Assembly: GCF_004564075.1 (NCBI RefSeq)
Contig: NZ_CP038256.1
Span: forward strand, 806,001-870,000
Reading direction: 5' to 3'
DNA from: Microbacterium sediminis
Lineage (GTDB): Bacteria > Actinomycetota > Actinomycetes > Actinomycetales > Microbacteriaceae
Length of the DNA stretch: 64,000 bases
The notes beneath the pieces were generated by a model. It was given only the letters and a program-made list of their open reading frames with translations. It ran no database searches and had not been told where the DNA came from. The position numbers and the translations under genes are program-made. Within the stretch, counting starts at the first letter, position 1. Each line of letters starts with the position of its first letter. Shown here piece by piece: positions 1 through 8,124 of this stretch.

Positions 1-490
1 CCACGAGCATCTCGAAGCCGGCCCGGACCTTGCCCGCCCACAGCTTCTCGACCTGCTTGAGGATCAGCGCCGCGACGGGGCCGGCGACCATGGCGCCGAG
101 GAACATCACGGTGCCGGCGGCGCCGATGATCACGCCGAACGCGGCCACGGCACCGACCACGCCACCGCGGTGACCGTAGACCACGTTGCCGCCGGTGAAG
201 GCGATCAGCAGGGGCAGCAGGTACGTGATGATCGGGCTGACGAGACCGATCCACTCGGTGCCGTCGGAGGCGGTGCCGCCGCCGAGCATCGCCGAGTCGG
301 CCCAGCGCCACGCCGGGATCGGGCCGCTGTTGCCGAGCCAGCCGGTGTCGATGAACAGGGCCGTGATGAGGCCCCACGCGATGAACGCCGCGATGTTGGG
401 CATGATCATGCCCGAGAGGAACGTGCCGAACTTCTGCACGCCCACGCGGACCGTGCCGGGCGACTTCGCCGCGGCTGCTGTGTCAGTCAT
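1..490 (-). CDS. mtlA: PTS mannitol-type transporter subunit IIC (partial)
   Basis: This is the N-terminal 163 residues of the membrane IIC domain of a mannitol-family PTS permease, which imports a hexitol and phosphorylates it on entry. The gene runs off the left edge, so any fused IIB or IIA domain is unseen. The opening stretch VGVQKFGTFLSGMIMPNI after Arg15 is the conserved MtlA start, and residues about 20-46, 75-97 and 103-135 are hydrophobic helices. The ATG lies 41 bp after ptsI on the same strand, so it is probably the last visible gene of an IIB-ptsH-ptsI-mtlA operon. Only a weak purine-rich ribosome site is visible. Mannitol as substrate is inferred from family membership and from the divergent MtlR-like regulator. 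Confidence 0.88.
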   Translation of the reverse strand, partial: MTDTAAAAKSPGTVRVGVQKFGTFLSGMIMPNIAAFIAWGLITALFIDTGWLGNSGPIPAWRWADSAMLGGGTASDGTEWIGLVSPIITYLLPLLIAFTGGNVVYGHRGGVVGAVAAFGVIIGAAGTVMFLGAMVAGPVAALILKQVEKLWAGKVRAGFEMLV

Positions 491-531
491 GGATTCGTCT
501 TTCTGGGTATGGGGAGGGTGGATTCGGGTGA

Positions 532-2193
532 TCACGAGATGGCGGCGCGCGCGGCCTCGCGGGCGGCGCCGGCGTCGGTGGTGGCCAGGGCGGCCTGCGC
601 GATGCGGCGCGCGTCGTCGAGCGTGTGGCGCTTCAGCTCCGCGCGCACATCGACGAGCGAGCGCGGCGACATCGACAGGGTCGTGGCGCCGAGGCCCACG
701 AGCACGACCGCGAGCAGCGGATCGGCGGCCGCCTGGCCGCAGATGCCGACGGGCTTGCCGTGGCGGGCGCCGGCGGCGCCGACCTCGGCGATCAGGCGCA
801 GCACGGCGGGGTGCCAGGGGTCCTGGAAGGACGACACCGTGCCGAGCAGGCGATCGGCGGCCATCGTGTACTGCACGAGGTCGTTGGTGCCGATGGAGCC
901 GAAGTCCGTGTGCTGCAGGATCGCGTCGGCCAGCAGGGCCGCGGCGGGCACCTCGACCATGACCCCGGCCGTCTTCAGGCCGTGCTCGTGCGCGAGCTCG
1001 GTGAAGTACTGCGCCTCCTCGACGTTCGAGACCATGGGGGCCATCACCCACAGGTCGGCGTCGGTGGCGGCATCGGCCTGGGCGAGGGCGGTGAGCTGGT
1101 CGCGCAGGATCTGCTCGTGCGCGCGCAGGCTGCGCAGGCCCCGCAGGCCGAGCGCCGGGTTCTGCTCGTCGCCGTCGGTGAGGAACTTCAGCGGCTTGTC
1201 GGCGCCGGCGTCGAGCACGCGCACGACGACCTTCTTGCCGGGGAACGCCGCGAGCAGCTTCTCGTACGAGGCGCGCTGGGCATCGACCGTGGGGGCCTCG
1301 TCGGCGCTGAGGAAGAGGAACTCCGTGCGGAACAGGCCCACGCCCTCGGCGCCGAGGTCCACCGCCTCGGCGGCGGCGTCGGGATTGCCGAGGTTGGCCA
1401 GCAGCGGGATCGCCGTGCCGTCGGCCAGCTCGCCCGGGGTGACGGGCGCGGCGGCGGCGGCCTTGCGGCGCTCGACGCGCTCGTCGGCCTCCGCGAGCTG
1501 CTCCGCGGTGGGGTCGAGCACGACCACGCCGGCGGCGGCGTCGACGAGCACCGTCGCGCCGTCGACGAGGCCGGGGTGCTCGCCCGTGCCGACCACGGCC
1601 GTGATGCCCTTGTCGCCCGCGAGGATCGCCGTGTGCGACGTGGGGCCGCCCTCGGTGGTGACCACCGCGAGCACCTTGTCCAGATCGAGCAGGGCGGTGT
1701 CGGCCGGGGCGAGGTCGTCGGCCACGAGCACGAACGGGTGGTCGAGCTCGGGCACGCCGGGGGCCGGGACGCCCCGCAGCTGCGCGATGACGCGCTGCGA
1801 GACGTCGGCGAGGTCGGCGGCGCGCTCGCCGAGGTAGCCGCCCATCTCCTGCAGCGTCTGCGCGAAGCGGGCGAACGCCGTGTGCACCGCGTACTCGGCG
1901 GTGCGGCCCTCGTCGATGAGCTCGCCGACCTGCTCCTCGAGCGTCGGGTCCTCGGCCATCATGGCCTGCGCCTCGAGCACCTCCTGCGCGGCACCGCCGG
2001 CCCGCTCACCGCGTGCGTTCAGCTCGGCTGCGACGGCGGCGACGGCGCGCGCGGCGTCGGCCTTCTCCTCGTCGGGGGTGCGGGTGCTGCGGGCGTCGCT
2101 GGGCGCCTCGAGCCGCGGCGCCATGCGGGCGATCGGCCCGTGCGCCACGCCCTGGCCGATGCCGACACCGCGGATGTCGGTCATCGACGTCAC
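532..2193 (-). CDS. ptsI: Phosphoenolpyruvate-protein phosphotransferase (enzyme I)
   Basis: Enzyme I takes phosphate from PEP and passes it to HPr, the first step of the PTS chain in the cytoplasm. The length (553 aa) is normal. The phosphorylated histidine is His187 in GGPTSHTAIL, and the C-terminal PEP-binding barrel carries GSIGTNDLVQY and the catalytic cysteine Cys485. The motif around that cysteine reads CGQAAADP, where a glutamate (CGE) is more usual. A GTG start overlaps the ptsH stop codon (GTGA), which suggests translational coupling; an ATG three codons further in is the alternative start. It lies between ptsH and mtlA in a PTS operon. Confidence 0.95.
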   Translation of the reverse strand: MTSMTDIRGVGIGQGVAHGPIARMAPRLEAPSDARSTRTPDEEKADAARAVAAVAAELNARGERAGGAAQEVLEAQAMMAEDPTLEEQVGELIDEGRTAEYAVHTAFARFAQTLQEMGGYLGERAADLADVSQRVIAQLRGVPAPGVPELDHPFVLVADDLAPADTALLDLDKVLAVVTTEGGPTSHTAILAGDKGITAVVGTGEHPGLVDGATVLVDAAAGVVVLDPTAEQLAEADERVERRKAAAAAPVTPGELADGTAIPLLANLGNPDAAAEAVDLGAEGVGLFRTEFLFLSADEAPTVDAQRASYEKLLAAFPGKKVVVRVLDAGADKPLKFLTDGDEQNPALGLRGLRSLRAHEQILRDQLTALAQADAATDADLWVMAPMVSNVEEAQYFTELAHEHGLKTAGVMVEVPAAALLADAILQHTDFGSIGTNDLVQYTMAADRLLGTVSSFQDPWHPAVLRLIAEVGAAGARHGKPVGICGQAAADPLLAVVLVGLGATTLSMSPRSLVDVRAELKRHTLDDARRIAQAALATTDAGAAREAARAAIS

Positions 2194-2465
2194 TCCGCGT
2201 CCTGGTCGGTCTCGAGCATCGTGACGAGGCGGTCCATCACGGCCTCCGCGTCGTCGCCCGTGACCTCGAGCGTGACCTCGTCGCCGGTGTTGGCGCCCAG
2301 GGCGATCACGCCCAGGATGCTCGCCGCGTTGACGGGCTTGCCGTCGCCCTTGGCGATCGTGACGGGGATTCCGGCGTCCTTCGCGGCCTGCGCGAAGAGC
2401 TTCGCGGGCCGGGCGTGCAGACCGTGCGATGCCGCGATGCGGACGGTACGGGAGATGGTGCTCAT
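2190..2465 (-). CDS. ptsH: HPr phosphocarrier protein
   Basis: HPr carries phosphate from enzyme I to sugar-specific EIIA proteins. The 91-residue protein has the active-site histidine His17 in HGLHARPA. Ser49 in NAASILGV aligns with the regulatory Ser46 of Bacillus HPr, although no HPr kinase is visible here. The ATG at 2465 is preferred over the one two codons upstream because a GAAGGG ribosome site sits 6 nt before it. The stop codon overlaps the GTG of ptsI, and the IIB gene ends 13 bp upstream. A second HPr paralogue lies about 2.7 kb away. Confidence 0.95.
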   Translation of the reverse strand: MSTISRTVRIAASHGLHARPAKLFAQAAKDAGIPVTIAKGDGKPVNAASILGVIALGANTGDEVTLEVTGDDAEAVMDRLVTMLETDQDAE

Positions 2466-2478
2466 GGGCATCCCTTCG

Positions 2479-2805
2479 TCAGGCGGACGCCGCGTCGGCG
2501 CCCTGATCGGCGACGGCGCGGGCCAGCGCGAGCGTGCGGGCGCCGTCGAGGTCGGTGAAGATGTCGTCGGGCAGCACGCCCACGGCCACGCCCCGCGGCG
2601 CCGCGAGCGCGCGGATGTCCTCGAGCGAGCGCTCGAGATGCGGGCCGATCAGCACCACGTCGGCCGTGTCGAGATCGATCGGCAGCGACTTCTCGGTGCC
2701 GGCGAAGGCGGCGTATCCGAGTCCGGCGGCCTGCGCGGCGCGCCGGAGGCGAAGGGCGACGAACGTGCTGGACGCTCCCGCGCCGCACACCACAAGGATC
2801 CTCAT
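2479..2805 (-). CDS. PTS sugar transporter subunit IIB (stand-alone)
   Basis: This is a 108-residue stand-alone IIB domain with the small flavodoxin-like fold of the lactose/cellobiose or related IIB families. It receives phosphate from an EIIA on an N-terminal cysteine and passes it to the sugar held by IIC. The sequence opens MRILVVCGAGASSTF, so Cys7 is the phosphorylation site. The ATG at 2805 is preceded by GGAGA. It is the first gene of the leftward cluster ending in mtlA and is separated by 136 bp from the divergent regulator. The exact sugar cannot be read from the sequence; co-location with mtlA suggests a polyol. Confidence 0.85.
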   Translation of the reverse strand: MRILVVCGAGASSTFVALRLRRAAQAAGLGYAAFAGTEKSLPIDLDTADVVLIGPHLERSLEDIRALAAPRGVAVGVLPDDIFTDLDGARTLALARAVADQGADAASA

Positions 2806-2871
2806 CGATCTCCAACTTTCCCTTCTGATCGATCCTGCTCGTCCGTCGAGGGGCGAGGCAACCAGGCTTCT

Positions 2872-2887
2872 TTCCGCCCGTGCGGAA
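2872..2887. promoter_or_regulatory. Candidate operator between PTS operon and its regulator
   Basis: TTCCGC and GCGGAA form a perfect 6-bp inverted repeat separated by CCGT. It lies in the 136-bp gap between the divergent IIB and PRD-regulator genes, where a shared operator is expected. No binding-site consensus was matched, so the role is inferred from position and symmetry. Confidence 0.35.
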
Positions 2888-2941
2888 GATCTCCTCGCAC
2901 AGGCCGCGCGTGATTGACTGATCCGGCAACGGAAGGCGGAG

Positions 2942-4879
2942 ATGACCAGGCGCAGACAGGATCGGATGCTCGGCATCCTGCTGCGTCGCGGCGACTGGAT
3001 GACGGCCGCGACGCTGGCCGATCAGCTCGGCGTCACGCCGCGCAGCGTGCGCTCCTACGTCACGGCCGTGAACGCGCGGGTGCCCGACGGCGACGCGATC
3101 GAGTCGGGCCCCGCCGGCTACCGCGCCCTGCCGACGGCGGCCGCCGTGCTGCACGCGGGCACCGAGCCGGGCACCCCGCGGCAGCGGCTGCACGAGATCG
3201 TGCGGGCGCTGCTCGATGCCGACGACGGCATCGACGTGCACGAGATGGCCGACCGCCTGCACGTGAGCTCGGCCACGCTCGAGTCCGACCTGGGGCGCGT
3301 GCGATCGCTGCTGAGCGGGCCGGGCCCCGCCGCCGAGGGATCGGGGCTCGCCCTCGAGCGCCAGGGGTCGCGGCTGTGGCTGGCGGGCACGGAGCTCGCG
3401 CGGCGGCGATTCGTGAGCCGCCTCGTGCACGACGAGATGGACGACGGCGCGTTCGACCTGGCCTCGCTGCGGCGGGCGGCCGATGCGCTGGCCGTGCCCT
3501 CGGCGGCGCTCGGCGCCTTCAAGGCCGACCTCGTGGCGGCGCTCGGCCGCCTCGGCTACTTCGTCAACGAGCTCGCCGCCTCCGACGTCGTGCTGCACGT
3601 CGCCATCGCCGCCGACCGGGTGGCGCAGGGCCACGCCCTCGAGGCCGCGCACGGCGACCCCGACCCGACCCGCGAGCGCATCGCCGACGCGATCGGCGAG
3701 CTGGCCCGCACGCACTTCCGTGCGGAGCTCGGCCGCGGCGACCGGCTGCACCTGGCCGCGCTCGTCCTCACGCGCATCGTCGTGCCCGGGGCGCAGGAGG
3801 AGCCGGGCGGCGCGAACCCGGACCCCGCGATCGAGGCCGCGGTGTCGGCGGCGGTCTCGCGCGCGGCGGCGGGGTATCTCGTCGACATCGCGCACGAGGA
3901 CTTCGTGCAGCGCCTGGCCCTGCACGTGCAGAACCTGGTCTACCGCGCCCGCGAGCAGGCCTGGTCGCGCAACCCGCTGACGCGCACGCTGAAGGCGACC
4001 TACCCGATGATCTTCGACGTCGCCGTCTCGATCGCCGGCGAGCTGTCCGAGACGCTCGGCGTGCCGATCCGCGACGACGAGATCGCGTACATCGCCATGC
4101 ACGTCGGCGGCCGCCTGGAGCGCAGCCGCCGCGCCGAGACCACGCTCACGGCGACGATCGTGTGCCCCGGGTACTACGAGCTGCACGAGCTGCTGCGTTC
4201 GAGCGTCGACCGCTCGCTCGGGCGGGCGATCGAGGTCACGACCGTCGAGACCCGCGTCGACGTGGACTGGGACGCGATCGGCACCGATCTCGTGCTCACG
4301 ACGATCGAGCCGCCCGTCCCGTCCGAGCGCATCGTGCGCATCCAGCCCTTCCTCACCGACGCCGACGTGGAGCGCGTGACCGCCGTGGCCGCGCGCGTGC
4401 GCCGGACGCGGCGGCTGGGACGGCTGCGCGCCGAGCTGGCGCGGTACTTCGCGCCCGGGGCCTTCGTGCGGGGCATCGACGCGAGCGGCGGCGAGGAGGG
4501 CGTGATCCGGCACCTGGGGGAGCTGCTCGTGGCCCAGGGCGTGGTCGGCGACGACTACGTGGAGAGCACGATCGAGCGCGAGCGCCTCTCGTCCACGGCC
4601 TTCACCGAGACCCTCGCCGTGCCGCACGCGCTGCGCATGACCGCCACGCGCACGGCGATCGCGCTCGCGGTGGCCGAGCAGCCGATCGCCTGGGGCGACG
4701 GCCGCGTGAACGTCGTGGCGCTGGTGGCCTTCAGCGAGAGCGACCGCGAGGCGTTCCAGACCGTGTTCGAGCAGTTCGTGGAGGTGTTCGGCGAGCCCGA
4801 GAACGCGCAGCGCCTGATCCGCCGCGGCACCGACCTGTCGTCGTTCCTCGACGAGCTCGCGGCCGTCATCGACGGCTGA
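2942..4879 (+). CDS. PRD-domain transcriptional regulator with EIIA domain (MtlR/BglG type)
   Basis: This 645-residue PTS-controlled transcription regulator probably acts on the divergent PTS operon. In order it has an N-terminal winged helix (residues about 8-60, TAATLADQLGVTPRSVRSYV), a second helix-turn-helix (about 80-125), two PTS regulation domains with conserved histidines (including HEDFVQRLALHVQN and AMHVGGRLE), a weak IIB-like stretch, and a C-terminal type-2 EIIA domain whose phosphorylatable histidine is His562 in LAVPHALRM. Phosphorylation of the PRDs by HPr and of the EIIA/IIB region by EII proteins normally sets activity in this family. The ATG follows GGAAGGCGGAG. The next gene, a second HPr, converges on it. 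Confidence 0.9.
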   Translation: MTRRRQDRMLGILLRRGDWMTAATLADQLGVTPRSVRSYVTAVNARVPDGDAIESGPAGYRALPTAAAVLHAGTEPGTPRQRLHEIVRALLDADDGIDVHEMADRLHVSSATLESDLGRVRSLLSGPGPAAEGSGLALERQGSRLWLAGTELARRRFVSRLVHDEMDDGAFDLASLRRAADALAVPSAALGAFKADLVAALGRLGYFVNELAASDVVLHVAIAADRVAQGHALEAAHGDPDPTRERIADAIGELARTHFRAELGRGDRLHLAALVLTRIVVPGAQEEPGGANPDPAIEAAVSAAVSRAAAGYLVDIAHEDFVQRLALHVQNLVYRAREQAWSRNPLTRTLKATYPMIFDVAVSIAGELSETLGVPIRDDEIAYIAMHVGGRLERSRRAETTLTATIVCPGYYELHELLRSSVDRSLGRAIEVTTVETRVDVDWDAIGTDLVLTTIEPPVPSERIVRIQPFLTDADVERVTAVAARVRRTRRLGRLRAELARYFAPGAFVRGIDASGGEEGVIRHLGELLVAQGVVGDDYVESTIERERLSSTAFTETLAVPHALRMTATRTAIALAVAEQPIAWGDGRVNVVALVAFSESDREAFQTVFEQFVEVFGEPENAQRLIRRGTDLSSFLDELAAVIDG

Positions 4880-4916
4880 GCCCGCGGGGCCTGTTTTCCG
4901 GCGCGCTGGTTCCGAC

Positions 4917-4972
4917 GCGAGGGGGATCGCTCGGGATCCGACCGGATCCGCGGGATCGCCCTCGGCTCGCGC
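4917..4972. terminator. Bidirectional terminator-like hairpin
   Basis: GGATCCG and CGGATCC (4934-4940 and 4943-4949) form a perfect 7-bp stem with a 2-nt gap. Partly complementary outer arms (GCGAGGGGGATC and GATCGCCCTCG) extend it. It lies between the convergent PRD regulator and HPr paralogue, where transcripts from both sides should end. There is no U-tract, as is common in this GC range. Confidence 0.45.
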
Positions 4973-5001
4973 GATCTCCCTCGGCTCGGGACGGCGGCGG
5001 G

Positions 5002-5256
5002 TCAGGCGGGCGGTGCGAGGATCGCGGCCACGGCGTCCAGCGTCGCCGGGGCGTCCTCGCCCTCCGCCTCGACGACCACGCGCGTGCCGGGGGTGAGCTC
5101 CAGATCCATCACCGCGAGCACGCTCGCCGCGTCCACCATGCACCCCTCGATCCCGAGCCGCACCGTGCCGGTGGCCTCGCGCGCCAGCTGGGCGAGCTGA
5201 GCCGCGGGGCGCGCATGCAGCCCATCGGGCGACGTCACGACGATGATCCGCTGCAC
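5002..5256 (-). CDS. HPr family phosphocarrier protein (second paralogue)
   Basis: This 84-residue HPr-fold protein has the phosphorylatable histidine His14 in DGLHARPAAQ and a serine in DAASVLAV at the position of the regulatory serine. It is clearly distinct from the ptsH at 2190-2465. It may serve a different EIIA, a DHA-kinase-type relay, or the neighbouring PRD regulator; the sequence alone does not decide. The GTG start sits 6 nt downstream of a TAGCGT -10 box, so the mRNA is probably leaderless. It converges on the PRD regulator and is followed upstream by the repeat-rich gap at 5304-5569. Confidence 0.88.
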   Translation of the reverse strand: MQRIIVVTSPDGLHARPAAQLAQLAREATGTVRLGIEGCMVDAASVLAVMDLELTPGTRVVVEAEGEDAPATLDAVAAILAPPA

Positions 5257-5262
5257 GCCCCC

Positions 5263-5268
5263 ACGCTA
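5263..5268 (-). promoter_or_regulatory. -10 box of second HPr gene, leaderless
   Basis: TAGCGT on the minus strand lies 6 nt before the GTG start codon, so transcription probably begins at the start codon itself. Confidence 0.5.
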
Positions 5269-5303
5269 CCCGTGCCTCGAGGCCTGGGCTTGAGCCCCAG
5301 CGC

Positions 5304-5406
5304 TCTCGACTCCGCTGCGCTCCGCTCGAGCCGTCTCGGCTCGCTTCGCTCGCTCGACGAGCCGTGGGTGGTTTCGGCTCGTCGACCGGCGGCGGCGGAG
5401 TCGAGA
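5304..5406. repeat. Dispersed palindromic repeat, family A, copy 1
   Basis: The outer arms TCTCGACTCCG and CGGAGTCGAGA enclose an inner perfect stem TCGACGAGCC / GGCTCGTCGA (5354-5363 and 5376-5385). A 103-bp stretch starting at 5287 is repeated almost exactly at 5411. Related copies occur at 5428-5569, 24217-24307 and 27350-27449. It resembles the REP-like intergenic palindromes common in Microbacteriaceae genomes (from memory). The gap 5257-5595 holds this copy and copy 2 and no gene that I can support. Confidence 0.75.
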
Positions 5407-5427
5407 CCGAGGCTTGAGCCCCAGAGC

Positions 5428-5569
5428 TCTCGACTCCGCTGCGCTGCGCTCGAGCCGTCTCGGCTCGCTTCGCTCGCTCGACGAGCCCGGGTGGTCCCGG
5501 CTCGTCGACCGGAGCGCGAGGCGCGGAGCGGAGACGGGTCGAGCGCAGCGCCGAAGGCGCGGAGTCGAG
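5428..5569. repeat. Dispersed palindromic repeat, family A, copy 2
   Basis: This copy has the inner stem TCGACGAGCC (5478-5487) / GGCTCGTCGA (5499-5508) and left arm TCTCGACTCCG. Its right part is longer than in copy 1 and contains GGAGACGGGTCGAGCG, a stretch shared with the repeat inside the ABC ATPase gene at 24217-24307. It lies just downstream of the stop codon of the sugar-phosphate mutase gene, which runs leftward. Confidence 0.75.
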
Positions 5570-5595
5570 GCCTGGGCCGCACGCCCGGCGCGGGG

Positions 5596-7257
5596 TCAGG
5601 CCAGCGTCTCGAGCAGGCGGCGGACGGCGGCCTCGAGGGCGGCGAGGCGGGCCTGGGCCTCGGCCGCATCGGCGCCGCGCACGTCGAGGTAGACCTTGAG
5701 CTTGGGCTCGGTTCCGCTCGGGCGCACGATCACCCGCGAGCCGTCCGCGAGCGCGTAGCGCAGCACGTCGCCCGCCGGCAGGTCGGTGCCGCCGGCCGCG
5801 AGATCGTCGGCCCGGTCGACCGGCACGTCGCCGAACGCCGTCGGGGGATCGGCGCGGAGGGCGGACGTGATGCGGCCGATCACCGACAGGTCATCGACGC
5901 GCAACGCCACCTGGCCGTCGCGGTACACGCCGATCTCGGCGGTCACCTCGTCGAGCAGGTTGGCGATCGTGAGCCCTCGGCCGCGTGCCTCGGCGGCGAG
6001 GCCGAGAAGCGCCACGGAGGCCGAGATGCCGTCCTTGTCGCGCACGGTGTCGGGGTTGACGAGATAGCCCAGCGCCTCCTCGAAGCCGAACACGAGGCTC
6101 GGGGCGCGCGAGATCCACTTGAAGCCCGTGAGCGTCTCGTGGAAGTCGAGCCCGTAGCGCTCGGCGATCGCCCCCAGGCCCGGCGACGACACGAGCGAGC
6201 AGGCCAGCGCCGCGCCCGGCGCGCCCGCGGCGGCGCGAGCGGCACGCAGCCCCAGCAGCAGCCCGATCTCGTTGCCCGTCAGCCGGCGCCAGCCGTCGCC
6301 GTCGGGGATCGCGACGCCGAGGCGGTCGGCATCGGGGTCGTGCGCGACGAGGAACTCGGCGCGCGCGGCGCTCGCCGTGGCGTACGCCAGATCGAGGGCG
6401 CCGGGCTCCTCGGGGTTGGGGAAGACGAGGGTGGGGAAGGTGCCGTCCGGCTCGAGCTGCGCGGTGGTCAGCGCGGGCCGCGGGTAGCCGGCGGCATCGA
6501 GCACGCGCGCGAAGGTCTCCCACCCCACGCCGTGCATCGCGGTGTACGCCCACGTCATGCCGGCGGCGGCCCCCGGGGCCGGCGCGACCGCCGCGGTCGC
6601 CGCGACGTACGCGTCGATCACCGACTCCGGCGCGATCTCGAACGCGCCCGACCGCGGCAGCTCGGTGATCGGCCGCTCCGCGACGCGGGCGATGTGCGCG
6701 GCGATCGCGCCGTCGGCGGGCGGGACGATCTGCGATCCGCCGTCGGCGCCGCCGAGGTACACCTTGTAGCCGTTGTCGTCGGGCGGGTTGTGGCTGGCCG
6801 TCACCATGACGCCCGCGTCGGCGCCGAGGTGGCGCACGGCGAACGCCAGCACGGGCGTGGGCAGCAGGCGCGGCAGCAGCACGGTGCGCACGCCCGCGCC
6901 GGCGAACAGCTCGGCGGAGTCGTGCGCGAACACGGCGGAGTTGCGGCGCCCGTCGTACCCGATCACCACGAACGGCTCCCGATCGGCGATCTGCTCGCGC
7001 AGGTAGGCCGCAAAGCCCGCGGCGGCCTGCGCCACCACGACGCGGTTCATGCGCAGGGGCCCCGCCCCGAGCGCGGCGCGCAGGCCCGCGGTGCCGAACT
7101 GCAGGCGACCGGCGAAGCGGGCCTCGAGGTCGGCGCACGCGGCCGGCTCGCCGTTGGAGGCCGAGGCGATCAGCGTCGCCAGCTCCGCGCTCGTGGCCGG
7201 GTCCGGGTCCTGCGCGAGCCAGGCGCGGGCCTGCCCGAGCACGTCGGCGACCGTCAC
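5596..7257 (-). CDS. Phospho-sugar mutase (phosphoglucomutase/phosphomannomutase)
   Basis: The enzyme belongs to the alpha-D-phosphohexomutase family and interconverts sugar 1- and 6-phosphates; the downstream position after a nucleoside phosphorylase also fits ribose 1-phosphate/5-phosphate conversion. All four family motifs are present: catalytic Ser155 in TASHNP, the metal loop DPDADRLG, the sugar-binding loop GFEEALGY and the phosphate-binding RPSGTEPKLKVY. The length of 553 aa fits the PgcA/PmmB subfamily. The GTG start overlaps the stop of the purine nucleoside phosphorylase gene (GTGA), so the two are an operon, matching deoD-pmmB in M. tuberculosis. Substrate preference is not readable. 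Confidence 0.92.
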   Translation of the reverse strand: MTVADVLGQARAWLAQDPDPATSAELATLIASASNGEPAACADLEARFAGRLQFGTAGLRAALGAGPLRMNRVVVAQAAAGFAAYLREQIADREPFVVIGYDGRRNSAVFAHDSAELFAGAGVRTVLLPRLLPTPVLAFAVRHLGADAGVMVTASHNPPDDNGYKVYLGGADGGSQIVPPADGAIAAHIARVAERPITELPRSGAFEIAPESVIDAYVAATAAVAPAPGAAAGMTWAYTAMHGVGWETFARVLDAAGYPRPALTTAQLEPDGTFPTLVFPNPEEPGALDLAYATASAARAEFLVAHDPDADRLGVAIPDGDGWRRLTGNEIGLLLGLRAARAAAGAPGAALACSLVSSPGLGAIAERYGLDFHETLTGFKWISRAPSLVFGFEEALGYLVNPDTVRDKDGISASVALLGLAAEARGRGLTIANLLDEVTAEIGVYRDGQVALRVDDLSVIGRITSALRADPPTAFGDVPVDRADDLAAGGTDLPAGDVLRYALADGSRVIVRPSGTEPKLKVYLDVRGADAAEAQARLAALEAAVRRLLETLA

Positions 7258-8075
7258 GCGATCCGCCCGATCACATCCGCCAGCAGCCGCGAGATGCGCG
7301 CCTCGGCCGCCTGCCCCGCCTCGATGACCTCGGCGTGGCTGAGCGGGGTGGGCGAGATGCCGGCGGCGAGGTTCGTGATGAGCGAGAAGCCGAGCACCTC
7401 CATGCCGGCCTGGCGGGCGGCGATCGCCTCGAGCGCCGTGGACATGCCGACGATGTCGCCGCCGATCGCCTTCGCCATGCGGACCTCCGCCGGCGTCTCG
7501 TACTGAGGCCCGCGGAACTGGCAGTACACGCCCTCGTCGAGCGACGCGTCGACCTCGCGCGCGATGTCGCGCAGCCGCTGCGCGTACAGGTCGGTCATGT
7601 CGATGAACGTCGCGCCCTCGAGCGGCGTGTCGGCGGTGAGGTTGATGTGGTCGCTGATCAGCACCGGCTGCCCCGGCGCCCAGCTCTCGCGGATGCCGCC
7701 GGCGCCGTTGGTGAGCACCATGGTCTTCGCGCCGGTCGCCGCGGCGGTGCGGACGCTGTGCACCACGCGGCGGACGCCGTGCCCCTCGTAGTAGTGCGTG
7801 CGGGCGCCGATGACGAGCACGTGCGCGCCGGCCGCCGTGCGCACGCTGCGCAGGGTGCCGACGTGACCCTCGAGCGCGGGCCGCGAGAACCCCGTCACCT
7901 CGGTCGCCGGCACGGTCGCGACGGTCTCGCCGATGAGGTCGGCGGCCTTGCCCCAGCCGCTGCCGAGCGTCACCGCGAGGTCGTGTCGGGCCACGCCCGT
8001 GAGGCGCGCGATGTCGTCGGCCGCGCGGCTGGCGACGTCGAACGGATCGGCCGGCGGATCGAGGGGATGAGTCAT
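7254..8075 (-). CDS. Purine-nucleoside phosphorylase
   Basis: The enzyme cleaves inosine and guanosine with phosphate to free base plus ribose 1-phosphate in purine salvage. The 273-residue protein has the trimeric (class II) PNP features: the phosphate-binding GSGWG loop, ARTHYYEGHG, TNGAGGI, and the C-terminal base-binding EVLGFSLITNLAAG. The start is taken at the ATG before THPLDPPADPF. An in-frame extension upstream would add 30 residues unlike the family. A TATCCT -10 box lies 6 nt before this ATG. The stop codon overlaps the start of the downstream mutase, which can use the pentose 1-phosphate produced. Confidence 0.93.
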   Translation of the reverse strand: MTHPLDPPADPFDVASRAADDIARLTGVARHDLAVTLGSGWGKAADLIGETVATVPATEVTGFSRPALEGHVGTLRSVRTAAGAHVLVIGARTHYYEGHGVRRVVHSVRTAAATGAKTMVLTNGAGGIRESWAPGQPVLISDHINLTADTPLEGATFIDMTDLYAQRLRDIAREVDASLDEGVYCQFRGPQYETPAEVRMAKAIGGDIVGMSTALEAIAARQAGMEVLGFSLITNLAAGISPTPLSHAEVIEAGQAAEARISRLLADVIGRIA

Positions 8076-8081
8076 GTCACG

Positions 8082-8087
8082 AGGATA
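8082..8087 (-). promoter_or_regulatory. -10 box of purine-nucleoside phosphorylase gene, leaderless
   Basis: TATCCT on the minus strand lies 6 nt before the ATG. It shares a 49-bp gap with the divergent lpdA promoter, so the two promoters are almost back to back. Confidence 0.5.
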
Positions 8088-8112
8088 GTTCGGCCCCGCG
8101 GCGCGGGTGGGC

Positions 8113-8118
8113 AAGAAT
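8113..8118 (+). promoter_or_regulatory. -10 box of lpdA, leaderless
   Basis: AAGAAT lies 6 nt before the ATG of lpdA. The first base departs from the TANNNT pattern, so this is a weaker case than its neighbours. Confidence 0.4.
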
Positions 8119-8124
8119 GGACGC

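Noticed and set aside
2462..5143. 893-residue minus-strand open frame across the PRD regulator
   Set aside because: The plus-strand regulator has complete PRD and EIIA motifs. The antisense frame has no recognisable domain.
5257..5595. A small gene in the 339-bp gap
   Set aside because: The open frames here run through the palindromic repeats, lack a ribosome site or -10 box and resemble no protein. The gap is explained by two repeat copies.
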